From an uncultured Oscillospiraceae bacterium (GTDB lineage Bacteria; Bacillota; Clostridia; Oscillospirales; Oscillospiraceae), in assembly GCA_934533005.1 (NCBI GenBank), contig CAKTBC010000056.1:1-12560 (forward strand): DNA of 12,560 bases, read 5' to 3'. Positions 6,823-12,560 of this stretch are shown here, in pieces. A program made the translations under genes and the position numbers. Position 1 is the stretch's first letter. Every line of letters starts with the position of its first letter. The notes beneath the pieces were generated by a model that saw only the letters and a program-made list of their open reading frames with translations, did no database searches and was not told the origin of the DNA.

Positions 6823-7902
6823 TCACTCCTTCACGCCGGTGAAGAGATCGTCCGGCACGGAAAACCCGAGTTCCGCCGCCTTGGCGCAGAGATAATCACG
6901 GGTCGTTTCCGGTATGGTCACGCCGGTGCGGCAGGATCTCTCGTAGGCGATGTTCTCGATCTCGCCGGGATAATAGATGGTGTCTGTCTCCCGGCGCTTT
7001 TCGGCGCTGTGAAGATAGTCGATGAACCGGTCGGCGCGCTCGCGGTACTCTGCGGCGTCGCAGAAGCTGTTTATATTGATTGCAAGGAAGCAGTGCGCCG
7101 TTTCGTTGTTGACGTTCGTATCGGTGCTTTCCGCGAGAATTTCTGCCGCCGCGGCGCCGCCGGAGAGCATGGACGATACCATCTCCGCCATGACCGCGAG
7201 GCCGAAGCCCTTATGCATCCCGACCGGGAGCGAAATGAATTTCAGAAAATCGTTGGCAAACGGATCGGTCGTGGGCTCGCCGGTTTCGTCAAGCCAGGCG
7301 TTTTCCGGCATGGGCTTATTCAGCCGCCGGTACTCGTGGATCTTTCCGAACGCCATAACGCCGTTGGAAATATCCAGGCACATATCCCTTCCGTTGGCCG
7401 GAACAACGACCGAGATCGGGTTGTTGCCGATGACCGCACCGCGGCTCGCCGGGGCAGCCATAAGCGGCGGTGTGTTGCTCGTGACAAAGGCGATGACATC
7501 GTCGCCCGCCATCTTCATGCCCCAGTATCCGCACGTGCCGTGATGGTTGGAGTTTCGCACCACGACCATGCCGAGACCGTTTTGCAGCGCTTTTTCCCGC
7601 GCCATGCGCGCGGCAAGCTCGCTAGCCACCGCGCCCGCAGCGCGGTGGGCGTCGATCACGGCGGTTGTGGGGGTCTCCCGCGTGATCTCCGGCGTTCCGG
7701 CACGGTCAATGGCCCCGCCGTTTGCCTGCGCCAGATACATATCCACACGCACAACGCCGTGGCTCCGCATCCCGCGCATGTCTGCGATCACAAGCTGCTC
7801 CGCTATGCAGCGGCTGTCGGCCGGACGGAAACCGCTGCGCGTGAATATTTCGGACACGAAATCCACAAGCGCTTCCTTCCGGCAGGTGACTTCTGCTGAC
7901 AT
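6823..7902 (-). CDS. Ldh family oxidoreductase (malate/L-lactate/diketogulonate dehydrogenase type, Ldh2/YlbC/YiaK fold)
   Basis: A 359-residue NAD(P)H-dependent oxidoreductase of the Ldh2 family, unrelated to classical lactate dehydrogenase. Members act on malate, sulfolactate, ureidoglycolate, 2,3-diketogulonate or cyclic imino acids. Motifs: DMRGMRSHGVVR (41-52) with the catalytic His48; RNSNHHGTCGYWGMK (116-130); IGNNPISVVVP for cofactor/phosphate contacts; LDISNGVMAFGKI; KGFGLAVMAEMVSSMLSGG; and HCFLAININ near residue 270. Length is normal. Start ATG at 7902 has AAAGGAGG 8 nt upstream. The 48-bp gap before it is the longest inside the operon and, in mRNA sense, is almost purely A and G. 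The dctQ gene follows after 7 bp. The order Ldh2-DctQ-DctM-DctP next to an IclR gene resembles the yiaK-MNO cluster of enteric bacteria, so a sugar-acid or hydroxy-acid substrate is plausible. Exact substrate is not readable. Confidence 0.92.
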   Translation of the reverse strand: MSAEVTCRKEALVDFVSEIFTRSGFRPADSRCIAEQLVIADMRGMRSHGVVRVDMYLAQANGGAIDRAGTPEITRETPTTAVIDAHRAAGAVASELAARMAREKALQNGLGMVVVRNSNHHGTCGYWGMKMAGDDVIAFVTSNTPPLMAAPASRGAVIGNNPISVVVPANGRDMCLDISNGVMAFGKIHEYRRLNKPMPENAWLDETGEPTTDPFANDFLKFISLPVGMHKGFGLAVMAEMVSSMLSGGAAAAEILAESTDTNVNNETAHCFLAININSFCDAAEYRERADRFIDYLHSAEKRRETDTIYYPGEIENIAYERSCRTGVTIPETTRDYLCAKAAELGFSVPDDLFTGVKE

Positions 7903-7950
7903 GGGTTTTCCTCCTTTTCTTTTTCTATCTTTCTTTCTCTTTTAGGGACG

Positions 7951-8649
7951 TTAGAAGATTATCCGCCACAAAACGGAAACGGGGAATATGAGCAGCAGCG
8001 CCGGCAGCGTATTCACCGCCTGCGCCTTCGTAAGACGCAGAATGCGAAAGCCGATGATCAGCTCAATGATCCCTCCGGCGGCGGTAAAATCGCGGATCAG
8101 CTCGTCCGTCATCCACGGCATGATCGCCCGCGCGCAGAAAAAGAGCAGCAGCAAAATCGCCATTTGCGGCACAGCGATCACGGCGGTGAATTTGCCGAGG
8201 ATGGTTGCAAAGATCAGCACCGTGAAAAAGTCCAGCACGGCTTTGCAGAGGATGGTCGTGGCGTCGCCGGTCATGGCCTCGTTCATCGCGCCGAAGATCC
8301 CCGTCCCGCTGCAGCAGCACAGGACAAGGAGCGTTGTGAACTGCGCCATATACGCTTCGTCCGGCTCGCTCTTCCGGACAATCCGCCGGTTGAGCGCGGC
8401 AAACGCCCGGTCTATCCGCTCCTCCAGACGGAGAGCGTGGCCGACCAGTGTTCCCAGAATCAGCGCCAGCACGACCGCGCCGAGCGTGTTTACCTTGACA
8501 ATGAGCGTGACGCCGATCCCGATGGCAGCAAAGCCGAACACCTGCGTCAGGCTCTGCTTCAGATCGTCCGAAACTTTTGCGCCGAGCATTCCGCCGACGA
8601 TGCCGCCGAGCGCCACCATGAGATTGTCCGTCAGAACTCCGATCGGCAT
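7951..8649 (-). CDS. DUF554 family membrane protein (YqgA/YdfK-like)
   Basis: A 232-residue integral membrane protein with about seven to eight hydrophobic segments. The N-terminal pattern LMVALGGIVGGMLGAKV followed by FGFAAIGIGVTLIV, and the glycine-rich CCCSGTGIFGAMNEAMTGD stretch near 110-128, are typical of DUF554. No biochemical role is established for the family. The charged loop ALRLEERIDRAFAALNRRI (71-89) separates the first three helices from the rest. Start ATG at 8649 has GGAGGTGA formed by the end of the ptb gene, with a 4-bp gap, so its synthesis is tied to ptb. Its place between the acid-activation genes and the dehydrogenase/transporter genes suggests a membrane function in the same pathway, such as export of a product acid, but that is conjecture. 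Confidence 0.87.
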   Translation of the reverse strand: MPIGVLTDNLMVALGGIVGGMLGAKVSDDLKQSLTQVFGFAAIGIGVTLIVKVNTLGAVVLALILGTLVGHALRLEERIDRAFAALNRRIVRKSEPDEAYMAQFTTLLVLCCCSGTGIFGAMNEAMTGDATTILCKAVLDFFTVLIFATILGKFTAVIAVPQMAILLLLFFCARAIMPWMTDELIRDFTAAGGIIELIIGFRILRLTKAQAVNTLPALLLIFPVSVLWRIIF

Positions 8650-8653
8650 GGAT

Positions 8654-9553
8654 TCACCTCCGGCACTGCATGACGGCCGTGAGAATGGAAAAATACTTGT
8701 TCTCCGGCGTATCGGCGCGGCTCGTCATTACCAGCGGGACATTCGGGCCGCACACGGCGCCCGCGCTGCGAAGATGGGCAAAAAACGTGAGGCTCTTGGT
8801 GAACACGTTGCCCGTGCATAGATCCGGCATGATCAGTATGTCCGCTTTTCCCGCGGCGGGGTGGCGGATGCCCTTGTGCTCTGCCGCTGCTTCGCTCACG
8901 GCGTTATCAAGCGCGAACGGCCCACCGACAATACAGTCGTTCCAGTCCATGCCGGCGAGTTTCTGCGCGTCCAGCGTGCTGGGGATCTTCTCGCGCACGA
9001 CCTCAACCGCACTGATGACCGCCACTCTGGGCATTTCCACACCCAGCCGGTGCGCCAGTTCCACGGCGTTGCGGAGGATCTTTTCCTTTGCCGCGCAGTC
9101 CGGCGCGATATTGATGGCGCAGTCACTGATGAAAAGGAGCTTTTCTTTCTCCGGCCACTCGAGCACCGTTGTCTGGCTGAGGAGCGCTCCCTCCGGCACA
9201 AGGCCGTATTCCTTATTCAGCACCGCACGCATGAAGCTTGCCGTCTGCATGAGTCCCTTCATCGGGATGTCCGCCTCACCGCCGTGCACCATCTGCATGG
9301 CGCGGTTGGCGGACTCTTCCTCCGAGGCGGTTTCCTCGATGCGGTAATCCTCCTCCCGCTCGCCGAGCTCGGCGAGGATCGCACGGATCTCCGCGGCGTT
9401 TCCCAGCAGTATCGCGTCAATCAGGCCGCGGCGGCGCGCCGTCACAACGGCGCTGAGCGCTTCGTGGTCGGCCGCGCCGGCAAGCACCAGCCGTTTGCGC
9501 CCCGTTGTTTCGGAGAGGATGCTCTGTTCGATCTCTTCAAACGATTTATACAT
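8654..9553 (-). CDS. ptb: Phosphate acyltransferase, phosphate butyryltransferase (Ptb) family
   Basis: A 299-residue cytoplasmic enzyme expected to convert acyl-CoA plus phosphate to acyl-phosphate plus CoA, feeding the adjacent acid kinase. It resembles clostridial Ptb end to end: MYKSFEEI at the start, ADIPMKGLMQTASFMRAVLN (about 91-110), PSTLDA, VGGPFALDNAVSEAAAEHKG (about 202-221), ADILIMPDLCTGNVFTKSL and the C-terminal VPLVMTSRADTPENK. I chose ATG 9553 because its product starts like known Ptb proteins. The frame could be extended to a TTG at 9577, adding eight residues. The start lies within the end of the kinase gene, giving an 8-bp overlap (ATGTATAA), and GAGG stands 10 nt upstream. 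Chain-length preference cannot be read from sequence, so butyryl-CoA is only the default; branched-chain or other acyl-CoA esters are possible. Confidence 0.92.
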   Translation of the reverse strand: MYKSFEEIEQSILSETTGRKRLVLAGAADHEALSAVVTARRRGLIDAILLGNAAEIRAILAELGEREEDYRIEETASEEESANRAMQMVHGGEADIPMKGLMQTASFMRAVLNKEYGLVPEGALLSQTTVLEWPEKEKLLFISDCAINIAPDCAAKEKILRNAVELAHRLGVEMPRVAVISAVEVVREKIPSTLDAQKLAGMDWNDCIVGGPFALDNAVSEAAAEHKGIRHPAAGKADILIMPDLCTGNVFTKSLTFFAHLRSAGAVCGPNVPLVMTSRADTPENKYFSILTAVMQCRR

Positions 9554-10646
9554 TTTCGTCTTCCCTCGTCGGAGCAAATTCCTTCAGCTCTTCCTGCCCG
9601 GTGAGCACGCGATACGCGCCCTGGCCGAGTGTTTCCATCTCCCGTTCGCCCGGGAGGATCACCACCGGTGCGATCGTCTCCACGCGCTCGCGGATCAAGC
9701 CGGTGATGTACTCGCTGTTCGCCATGCCGCCGGTGAGAATGATCGCATCCACATGGCCCTTGAGCACCGTAGCCTGCGCTCCGATCTCCTTGGCGGTCTG
9801 GTAGCACATGGCCTCCATGACGAGACGGTACTTCTCGTCGCCCGCCTGCGCTCTTTCCGTGGCGAGGCGAACGTCCGTCGTGCCGAGATAGCTCACGAGA
9901 CCGCCCTCACCGTTGATATGATGGAGCATCTGTTCGAGCGTATATTTGCCTGAATAGCAGAGTTCTATCAGCGAGCCGATCGGAACGGTGCCGCAGCGGT
10001 TATTGGAAAATGGACCTTCACCGGTGAGAGCGTCCGGCCCGTCGATCATTTTTCCCTGGCAGTGTGCAGCCACGGAAATGCCGCCGCCAAGCATCACAAC
10101 GACAAGATTCATATCCTCATAGTGCTTCCCAACGCTCTCCGCGTAATACGCCGCCATTGCTTTATGGTTGAGCGCCTGGAAGCAGCTCCGCCGCTCAATC
10201 TCCGCAAGACCGCTGATGCGCGCGATGGGCGCGAGCTCGTCCGTTGTGGGAAGATTCATGGTAAGTGGGATCGCCTTCCCGCTCTCGCGCGCATACTCAT
10301 ACGCCAAAATCAGCCCGAGATTGCCCGGATGGATGCCGTATTTTTCGCTGCGGTTCTGGCGGAGCATCGCTTCGTTGATGCGGTAAATGCCGCCGCAGAT
10401 CGGCTCGGTATGCCCGCCGCGGGAGCTGAATGCATCTAGCTCCGAGAGCGAAATGCCGTATTTGCGCATGAAGCCATCGATTGCCTCTTTTCGCTCGTTA
10501 TACTGATCCCAGATCGTCGGAAAAGAGAGCAGGCGCTGTGCATCGTGTGAAACGCTCTCCTTATGTACGCAGACGCCATCGACAAAATAAGCGATCTTGG
10601 TTGAGGTGGAGCCAAGATTGATGGCCATCGTTTTAATACTTCCCAT
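9546..10646 (-). CDS. buk: Butyrate kinase-like short-chain acid kinase (divergent)
   Basis: A 366-residue ASKHA-fold kinase, first gene of the operon. With Ptb it would turn acyl-phosphate and ADP into free acid and ATP. Family features: AINLGSTSTKIAY (8-20), SRGGH with Arg77, ISGLAEIERRS (144-154), LGGGISVAAH (186-195), TGEGPFSNNR with Arg217, CYSGKYT, VSYLGTTDVR and VDAIILTGG. It departs from canonical butyrate kinases in places recalled as conserved: Met185 stands where HMGGG/HLGGG has His; FQALN (156-160) replaces FHALN; MNLPTTDE (130-137) replaces the VDPVVVDE element and is one residue shorter; INLGS replaces INPGS. These suggest a different acid substrate. ATG 10646 gives the expected N-terminus, with only a weak GAGTGAGAG upstream; Met7 (10628) is an alternative. 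A palindromic operator and predicted promoter lie 36-105 bp upstream. Confidence 0.9.
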   Translation of the reverse strand: MGSIKTMAINLGSTSTKIAYFVDGVCVHKESVSHDAQRLLSFPTIWDQYNERKEAIDGFMRKYGISLSELDAFSSRGGHTEPICGGIYRINEAMLRQNRSEKYGIHPGNLGLILAYEYARESGKAIPLTMNLPTTDELAPIARISGLAEIERRSCFQALNHKAMAAYYAESVGKHYEDMNLVVVMLGGGISVAAHCQGKMIDGPDALTGEGPFSNNRCGTVPIGSLIELCYSGKYTLEQMLHHINGEGGLVSYLGTTDVRLATERAQAGDEKYRLVMEAMCYQTAKEIGAQATVLKGHVDAIILTGGMANSEYITGLIRERVETIAPVVILPGEREMETLGQGAYRVLTGQEELKEFAPTREDENV

Positions 10647-10678
10647 GTTCTCTCACTCTCTGCTGCCGGTTTTTCTTT

Positions 10679-10712
10679 GTTCCGCTATACGGAACTCTAT
10701 TCCGTATAGCGG
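10679..10712. promoter_or_regulatory. Operator: perfect 13-bp inverted repeat and 10-bp-phased TTCCG/CGGAA half-sites
   Basis: A perfect inverted repeat has arms CCGCTATACGGAA (10682-10694) and TTCCGTATAGCGG (10700-10712) around the 5-bp spacer CTCTA. A second, overlapping one is GTTCCG-CTATA-CGGAAC (10679-10695). Together these give alternating half-sites TTCCG, CGGAA, TTCCG and CGG beginning at 10680, 10690, 10700 and 10710, exactly one helical turn apart. No T-run follows on either strand, so it is not a terminator. It lies between the divergent kinase and IclR genes and just downstream of the predicted -10 of the operon promoter, which suits a repressor site. IclR proteins bind GGAA...TTCC-type palindromes as paired dimers, so the neighbouring regulator is the probable ligand (inference). 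Confidence 0.75.
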
Positions 10713-10720
10713 TTATCTAT

Positions 10721-10749
10721 ATGGTACAGGATTCTTCTCGTTTCCGCAA
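10721..10749 (-). promoter_or_regulatory. Candidate promoter of the nine-gene operon
   Basis: On the minus strand TTGCGG (10744-10749) and TACCAT (10721-10726) are 17 bp apart, with 3/6 and 4/6 matches to the sigma-A consensus. The predicted transcript start near 10714 is at the edge of the palindromic operator. The match is weak, as for an activated or tightly regulated promoter. Another -10-like element (TATAGA) partly overlaps it, so exact placement is uncertain. Confidence 0.35.
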
Positions 10750-10836
10750 TTAGCAAGTACTCCAAATAAAAAATATTATTTTGTTCCTTTTAAACAACCG
10801 CCCGTTTTTGTGCCGCAAAACTTTTTCCGACACATC

Positions 10837-10865
10837 TTGATTTTTTCTTTTTTTTTCTTTATCAT
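10837..10865 (+). promoter_or_regulatory. Predicted promoter of the IclR-family regulator gene
   Basis: TTGATT (10837-10842) and TATCAT (10860-10865) are separated by 17 bp made only of T and C. They match the sigma-A consensus at 4/6 and 5/6 positions. The predicted start near 10872 leaves a leader of about 18 nt that just includes the ribosome binding site AGAAGGTGAT (10874-10883). The palindromic operator is about 125 bp upstream, so direct overlap with this promoter is not seen. Confidence 0.55.
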
Positions 10866-10889
10866 TTGTTTATAGAAGGTGATCGTTGA

Positions 10890-11657
10890 TTGGATAACGT
10901 TACAGGAGAAAACAAAAACATTCTTCACTCTGTCGACACGGCACTTCAGCTCATGGATCTGCTGGAGAACCATCCCCGCCTGAGTCTGACAGAGATCAGC
11001 CGCGCTCTTTCCATCGGAAAAAGTACGGCTTTTCGTCTTTGCTATACGCTGGAGCGGCGCGGGTATATCCTGCGGCAGGAGGACGGCAGCTACGGGCTGG
11101 GTATCCGTCTGCTCTGTCTCGGCTCGGTGGCCAAGGACCGCATGGAGATCGTCCATTTCCTTCGCCCGTTGCTCATGCAGCTCAACCGGAAAACCGATGA
11201 GACCATCCATCTCGTCGTATGGGCAGATTCCTACCGCGTCATGCTCGTCGATGAAATTCTCGGCAGCGGCTCCATCCGCGTCGTCTCCGAGATCAAGACG
11301 CCGCGCTACCCGCACGAGACCAGTACCGGCATGACGCTGCTCGCTGCAAAGCCGGACGATTATATCCGGGAGTATCTGCGCGTTGTGCCTCTCAAGCGCA
11401 AAACGCCGCAGGGATACAGCCATCCGAACCAGATTCTCGCCGCACTCGACAAAATCCGCGCGCAGGGCTACTCGCTCAACGACCAGACGTATGAAGTCGG
11501 TCTCGTCAGCATCGCCGTGCCGATCTACAATTCAGCGCACTCGGTTGTGGCCGCCATCAGCGTCTCGGGGCTTGATACGCGGCTCAAGCCGCGGCAGGAA
11601 GAGCTTCTTGCGGCGCTTCGCTCCGCGGCAGAGGATGCTTCCAAACTCCCGTTCTGA
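10890..11657 (+). CDS. IclR family transcriptional regulator
   Basis: A 255-residue DNA-binding regulator transcribed divergently from the operon. Residues about 10-70 form the winged helix-turn-helix: ILHSVDTALQLMDLL, then LSLTEISRALSIGKSTAFRL with the recognition helix near 43-53, and the wing GYILRQEDGSYGLG. Residues about 85-250 form the IclR effector-binding domain, with TSTGMTLLAAKP (145-154) and the signature region GLVSIAVPIYNSAHSVVAA (204-222). Such domains bind small organic acids. The start is TTG at 10890, chosen because AAGGTGA lies 7 nt upstream, the family motif begins at about residue 10, and no upstream in-frame ATG fits. The divergent arrangement and intergenic palindrome make it the likely regulator of the operon; repression versus activation cannot be told. 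It ends at TGA shortly before a bidirectional terminator. Confidence 0.93.
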   Translation: MDNVTGENKNILHSVDTALQLMDLLENHPRLSLTEISRALSIGKSTAFRLCYTLERRGYILRQEDGSYGLGIRLLCLGSVAKDRMEIVHFLRPLLMQLNRKTDETIHLVVWADSYRVMLVDEILGSGSIRVVSEIKTPRYPHETSTGMTLLAAKPDDYIREYLRVVPLKRKTPQGYSHPNQILAALDKIRAQGYSLNDQTYEVGLVSIAVPIYNSAHSVVAAISVSGLDTRLKPRQEELLAALRSAAEDASKLPF

Positions 11658-11669
11658 TCTTAAACAAAA

Positions 11670-11714
11670 AAATTCCCGCCCGGTGGTCATCATAGAACCG
11701 CCGGGCGGGAATTT
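11670..11714. terminator. Bidirectional intrinsic terminator between the IclR gene and glnN
   Basis: Arms AAATTCCCGCCCGG (11670-11683) and CCGGGCGGGAATTT (11701-11714) are perfectly complementary, extended inward by TGGT/ACCG (one G-T wobble) around a 9-nt loop. In minus-strand sense the hairpin is followed by a run of T (TTTTTTTGTTT), a strong signal for the glutamine synthetase transcript. In plus-strand sense it is followed by TTTCTTAATTTT, weaker but adequate for the regulator gene, whose stop is 13 bp upstream. Confidence 0.88.
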
Positions 11715-11726
11715 CTTAATTTTGCA

Positions 11727-12560
11727 TTATTTCACACCGAACATCAGCTCGGCATATGTCGGGAACGGCCAGCTCTTCGCGGGGATGAGCTTTTCGGCCG
11801 CGTCGCAGGGCTCTCGCAGCGCCGCCATCTTCGGCAAGACGCTGTCGCGGATGAACTCCGCGGCGCTCTGCACATCGCTCATGGCGTGGTAGGCCTCGAC
11901 CGCCGCTTCCAGCTCTTCCGCCGCCGCATCGATCTTTTCGGCGAGCGCGGAGAGCTTTTCGATCTGCCGCGCTTCGTAGCCGCCGACGGACGCGCCGACC
12001 GCAGCGCGGCGGGCGTTCACGCCGAGAGCGAGCGTGTCGGCATAGGCCGTCACGGCGGGCAGGATCTCGCGGCGCGCCATATCGAGCATCGTTTTTGCCT
12101 CGATGTGGACGGTCTTGCGGTAGTTATCGAGATTGATCTCGCAGCGGGATTTGAGCTCGGTCTCGGAATAGACCTTGTGGCGCGTGAGCATCTCCACGTT
12201 CTTCGGCGCGGTGAGATACGGCAGCGCGTCCGGCGTCGTGCGAAGATTTAGAAGGCCGCGGACCTTTGTCGCTTCCTCGATCCAGGCATCGTCGTAGCCG
12301 TTGCCGTTGAAGACGATGCGCTTATGATCGCGGATCGTGCGCTGGATGAGTGTGTGGAGCGCACCTTCAAAGTCGTCCGCCTTTTCCAACTCGTCGGCGT
12401 ACTGGCGCAGCGACTCCGCCACGGCGGTGTTGAGCATAACGTTGCAGCACGCGATGGAGTCGGACGAGCCGACCATGCGGAACTCAAAGCGGTTGCCGGT
12501 GAACGCAAACGGCGAGGTGCGGTTGCGGTCGGTCGTATCGCGCACGAAGCGCGGCAGCAC
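11727..12560 (-). CDS. glnN: Glutamine synthetase type III, C-terminal part (5' end outside window)
   Basis: The open frame enters from the right edge and ends at TAA 11727-11729, showing about 277 C-terminal residues of an enzyme normally near 700. It makes glutamine from glutamate, ammonia and ATP in the cytoplasm. The diagnostic type III segment is RDTTDRNRTSPFAFTGNRFE followed by FRMVGSSDSIACC, at the C-terminal end of the catalytic domain with its ATP/glutamate-contacting arginines. NVMLNTAVAESLRQYADELE follows. The rest is helical, including a Glu/Ala-rich probable coiled coil (IEKLSALAEKIDAAAEELEAA), as expected for the GSIII C-terminal domain. The GTG at the very edge is an internal valine codon, not a start. 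It is transcribed toward the IclR gene, with the shared terminator between them, and belongs to central nitrogen metabolism rather than to the operon. Confidence 0.93.
   Translation of the reverse strand: MLPRFVRDTTDRNRTSPFAFTGNRFEFRMVGSSDSIACCNVMLNTAVAESLRQYADELEKADDFEGALHTLIQRTIRDHKRIVFNGNGYDDAWIEEATKVRGLLNLRTTPDALPYLTAPKNVEMLTRHKVYSETELKSRCEINLDNYRKTVHIEAKTMLDMARREILPAVTAYADTLALGVNARRAAVGASVGGYEARQIEKLSALAEKIDAAAEELEAAVEAYHAMSDVQSAAEFIRDSVLPKMAALREPCDAAEKLIPAKSWPFPTYAELMFGVK

Noticed and set aside
6580..7899. Plus-strand open frame of about 439 codons opposite the Ldh2-type gene
   Set aside because: Antisense shadow with the same composition; the Ldh2 motifs on the minus strand decide the coding strand.
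9554..9577. Longer Ptb start at the TTG at 9577
   Set aside because: The added residues (LLRRGKTK) have no counterpart in known Ptb proteins, whereas the ATG at 9553 gives the familiar M-x-K-S-F-x-E-I start.
10679..10712. Palindrome read as a transcription terminator
   Set aside because: There is no run of T on either side in either orientation, and it lies upstream of both divergent genes, so an operator is the better reading.
10776..11423. Minus-strand open frame of about 215 codons overlapping the IclR gene and the intergenic region
   Set aside because: The IclR helix-turn-helix and effector-domain motifs on the plus strand, with promoter and ribosome binding site, make this frame a shadow.
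1..12560. CRISPR arrays, tRNA or rRNA genes, insertion sequences, attachment sites, riboswitches
   Set aside because: Reading the window I saw no regularly spaced direct repeats, no transposase or integrase motifs and no cloverleaf or rRNA signature. The non-coding space is limited to short gaps and the 243-bp divergent region.

Overview
This 12.56 kb, GC-rich window looks like a chromosomal segment of an anaerobic Firmicute, most likely a Clostridia/Oscillospiraceae-type gut bacterium. That placement is inferred from the phosphate butyryltransferase/butyrate kinase pair, a type III glutamine synthetase, a YoaK (DUF1275) protein and strong AGGAGG-type ribosome binding sites. I cannot name the species.

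Layout. (1) Positions 1-1611, minus strand: a small unit with its own predicted promoter encodes a YoaK-family membrane protein. It overlaps by ATGA the start of a U32 'peptidase'-family protein that runs off the left edge. (2) Positions 1620-10749, minus strand: one tight nine-gene operon bounded by a predicted promoter and palindromic operator at about 10.7 kb and an intrinsic terminator at about 1.64 kb. In transcription order it encodes a butyrate-kinase-like acid kinase, a phosphate acyltransferase (Ptb), a DUF554 membrane protein, an Ldh2-type (malate/L-lactate/diketogulonate) oxidoreductase, the TRAP transporter DctQ-DctM-DctP, a D-2-hydroxyacid dehydrogenase and a DRE-TIM metallolyase related to homocitrate/isopropylmalate synthases. 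No gap inside it exceeds 48 bp, and most Shine-Dalgarno sequences lie in or just after the preceding stop codon. (3) Positions 10837-11657, plus strand: a divergent IclR-family regulator with a TTG start. (4) Positions 11670-11714: a bidirectional terminator shared with (5) the C-terminal part of a type III glutamine synthetase, minus strand, running off the right edge.

How it may work together (inference). The TRAP system imports an organic acid. Two dehydrogenases of opposite fold families oxidise or reduce a 2-hydroxy/2-oxo acid, possibly inverting its configuration. The DRE-TIM enzyme makes or breaks a C-C bond. The Ptb/kinase pair takes an acyl-CoA to a free acid plus ATP. The IclR protein is the obvious candidate regulator, acting at an operator made of TTCCG/CGGAA half-sites spaced exactly 10 bp apart. 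The combination resembles the IclR-Ldh2-TRAP core of the enteric yia (2,3-diketogulonate) operon, but with a substrate-level phosphorylation module and a C-C lyase/synthase added. I do not recognise this arrangement as a described pathway. The kinase also differs from canonical butyrate kinases at several conserved positions, which suggests a substrate other than butyrate. This operon is the best candidate in the window for an undescribed system.
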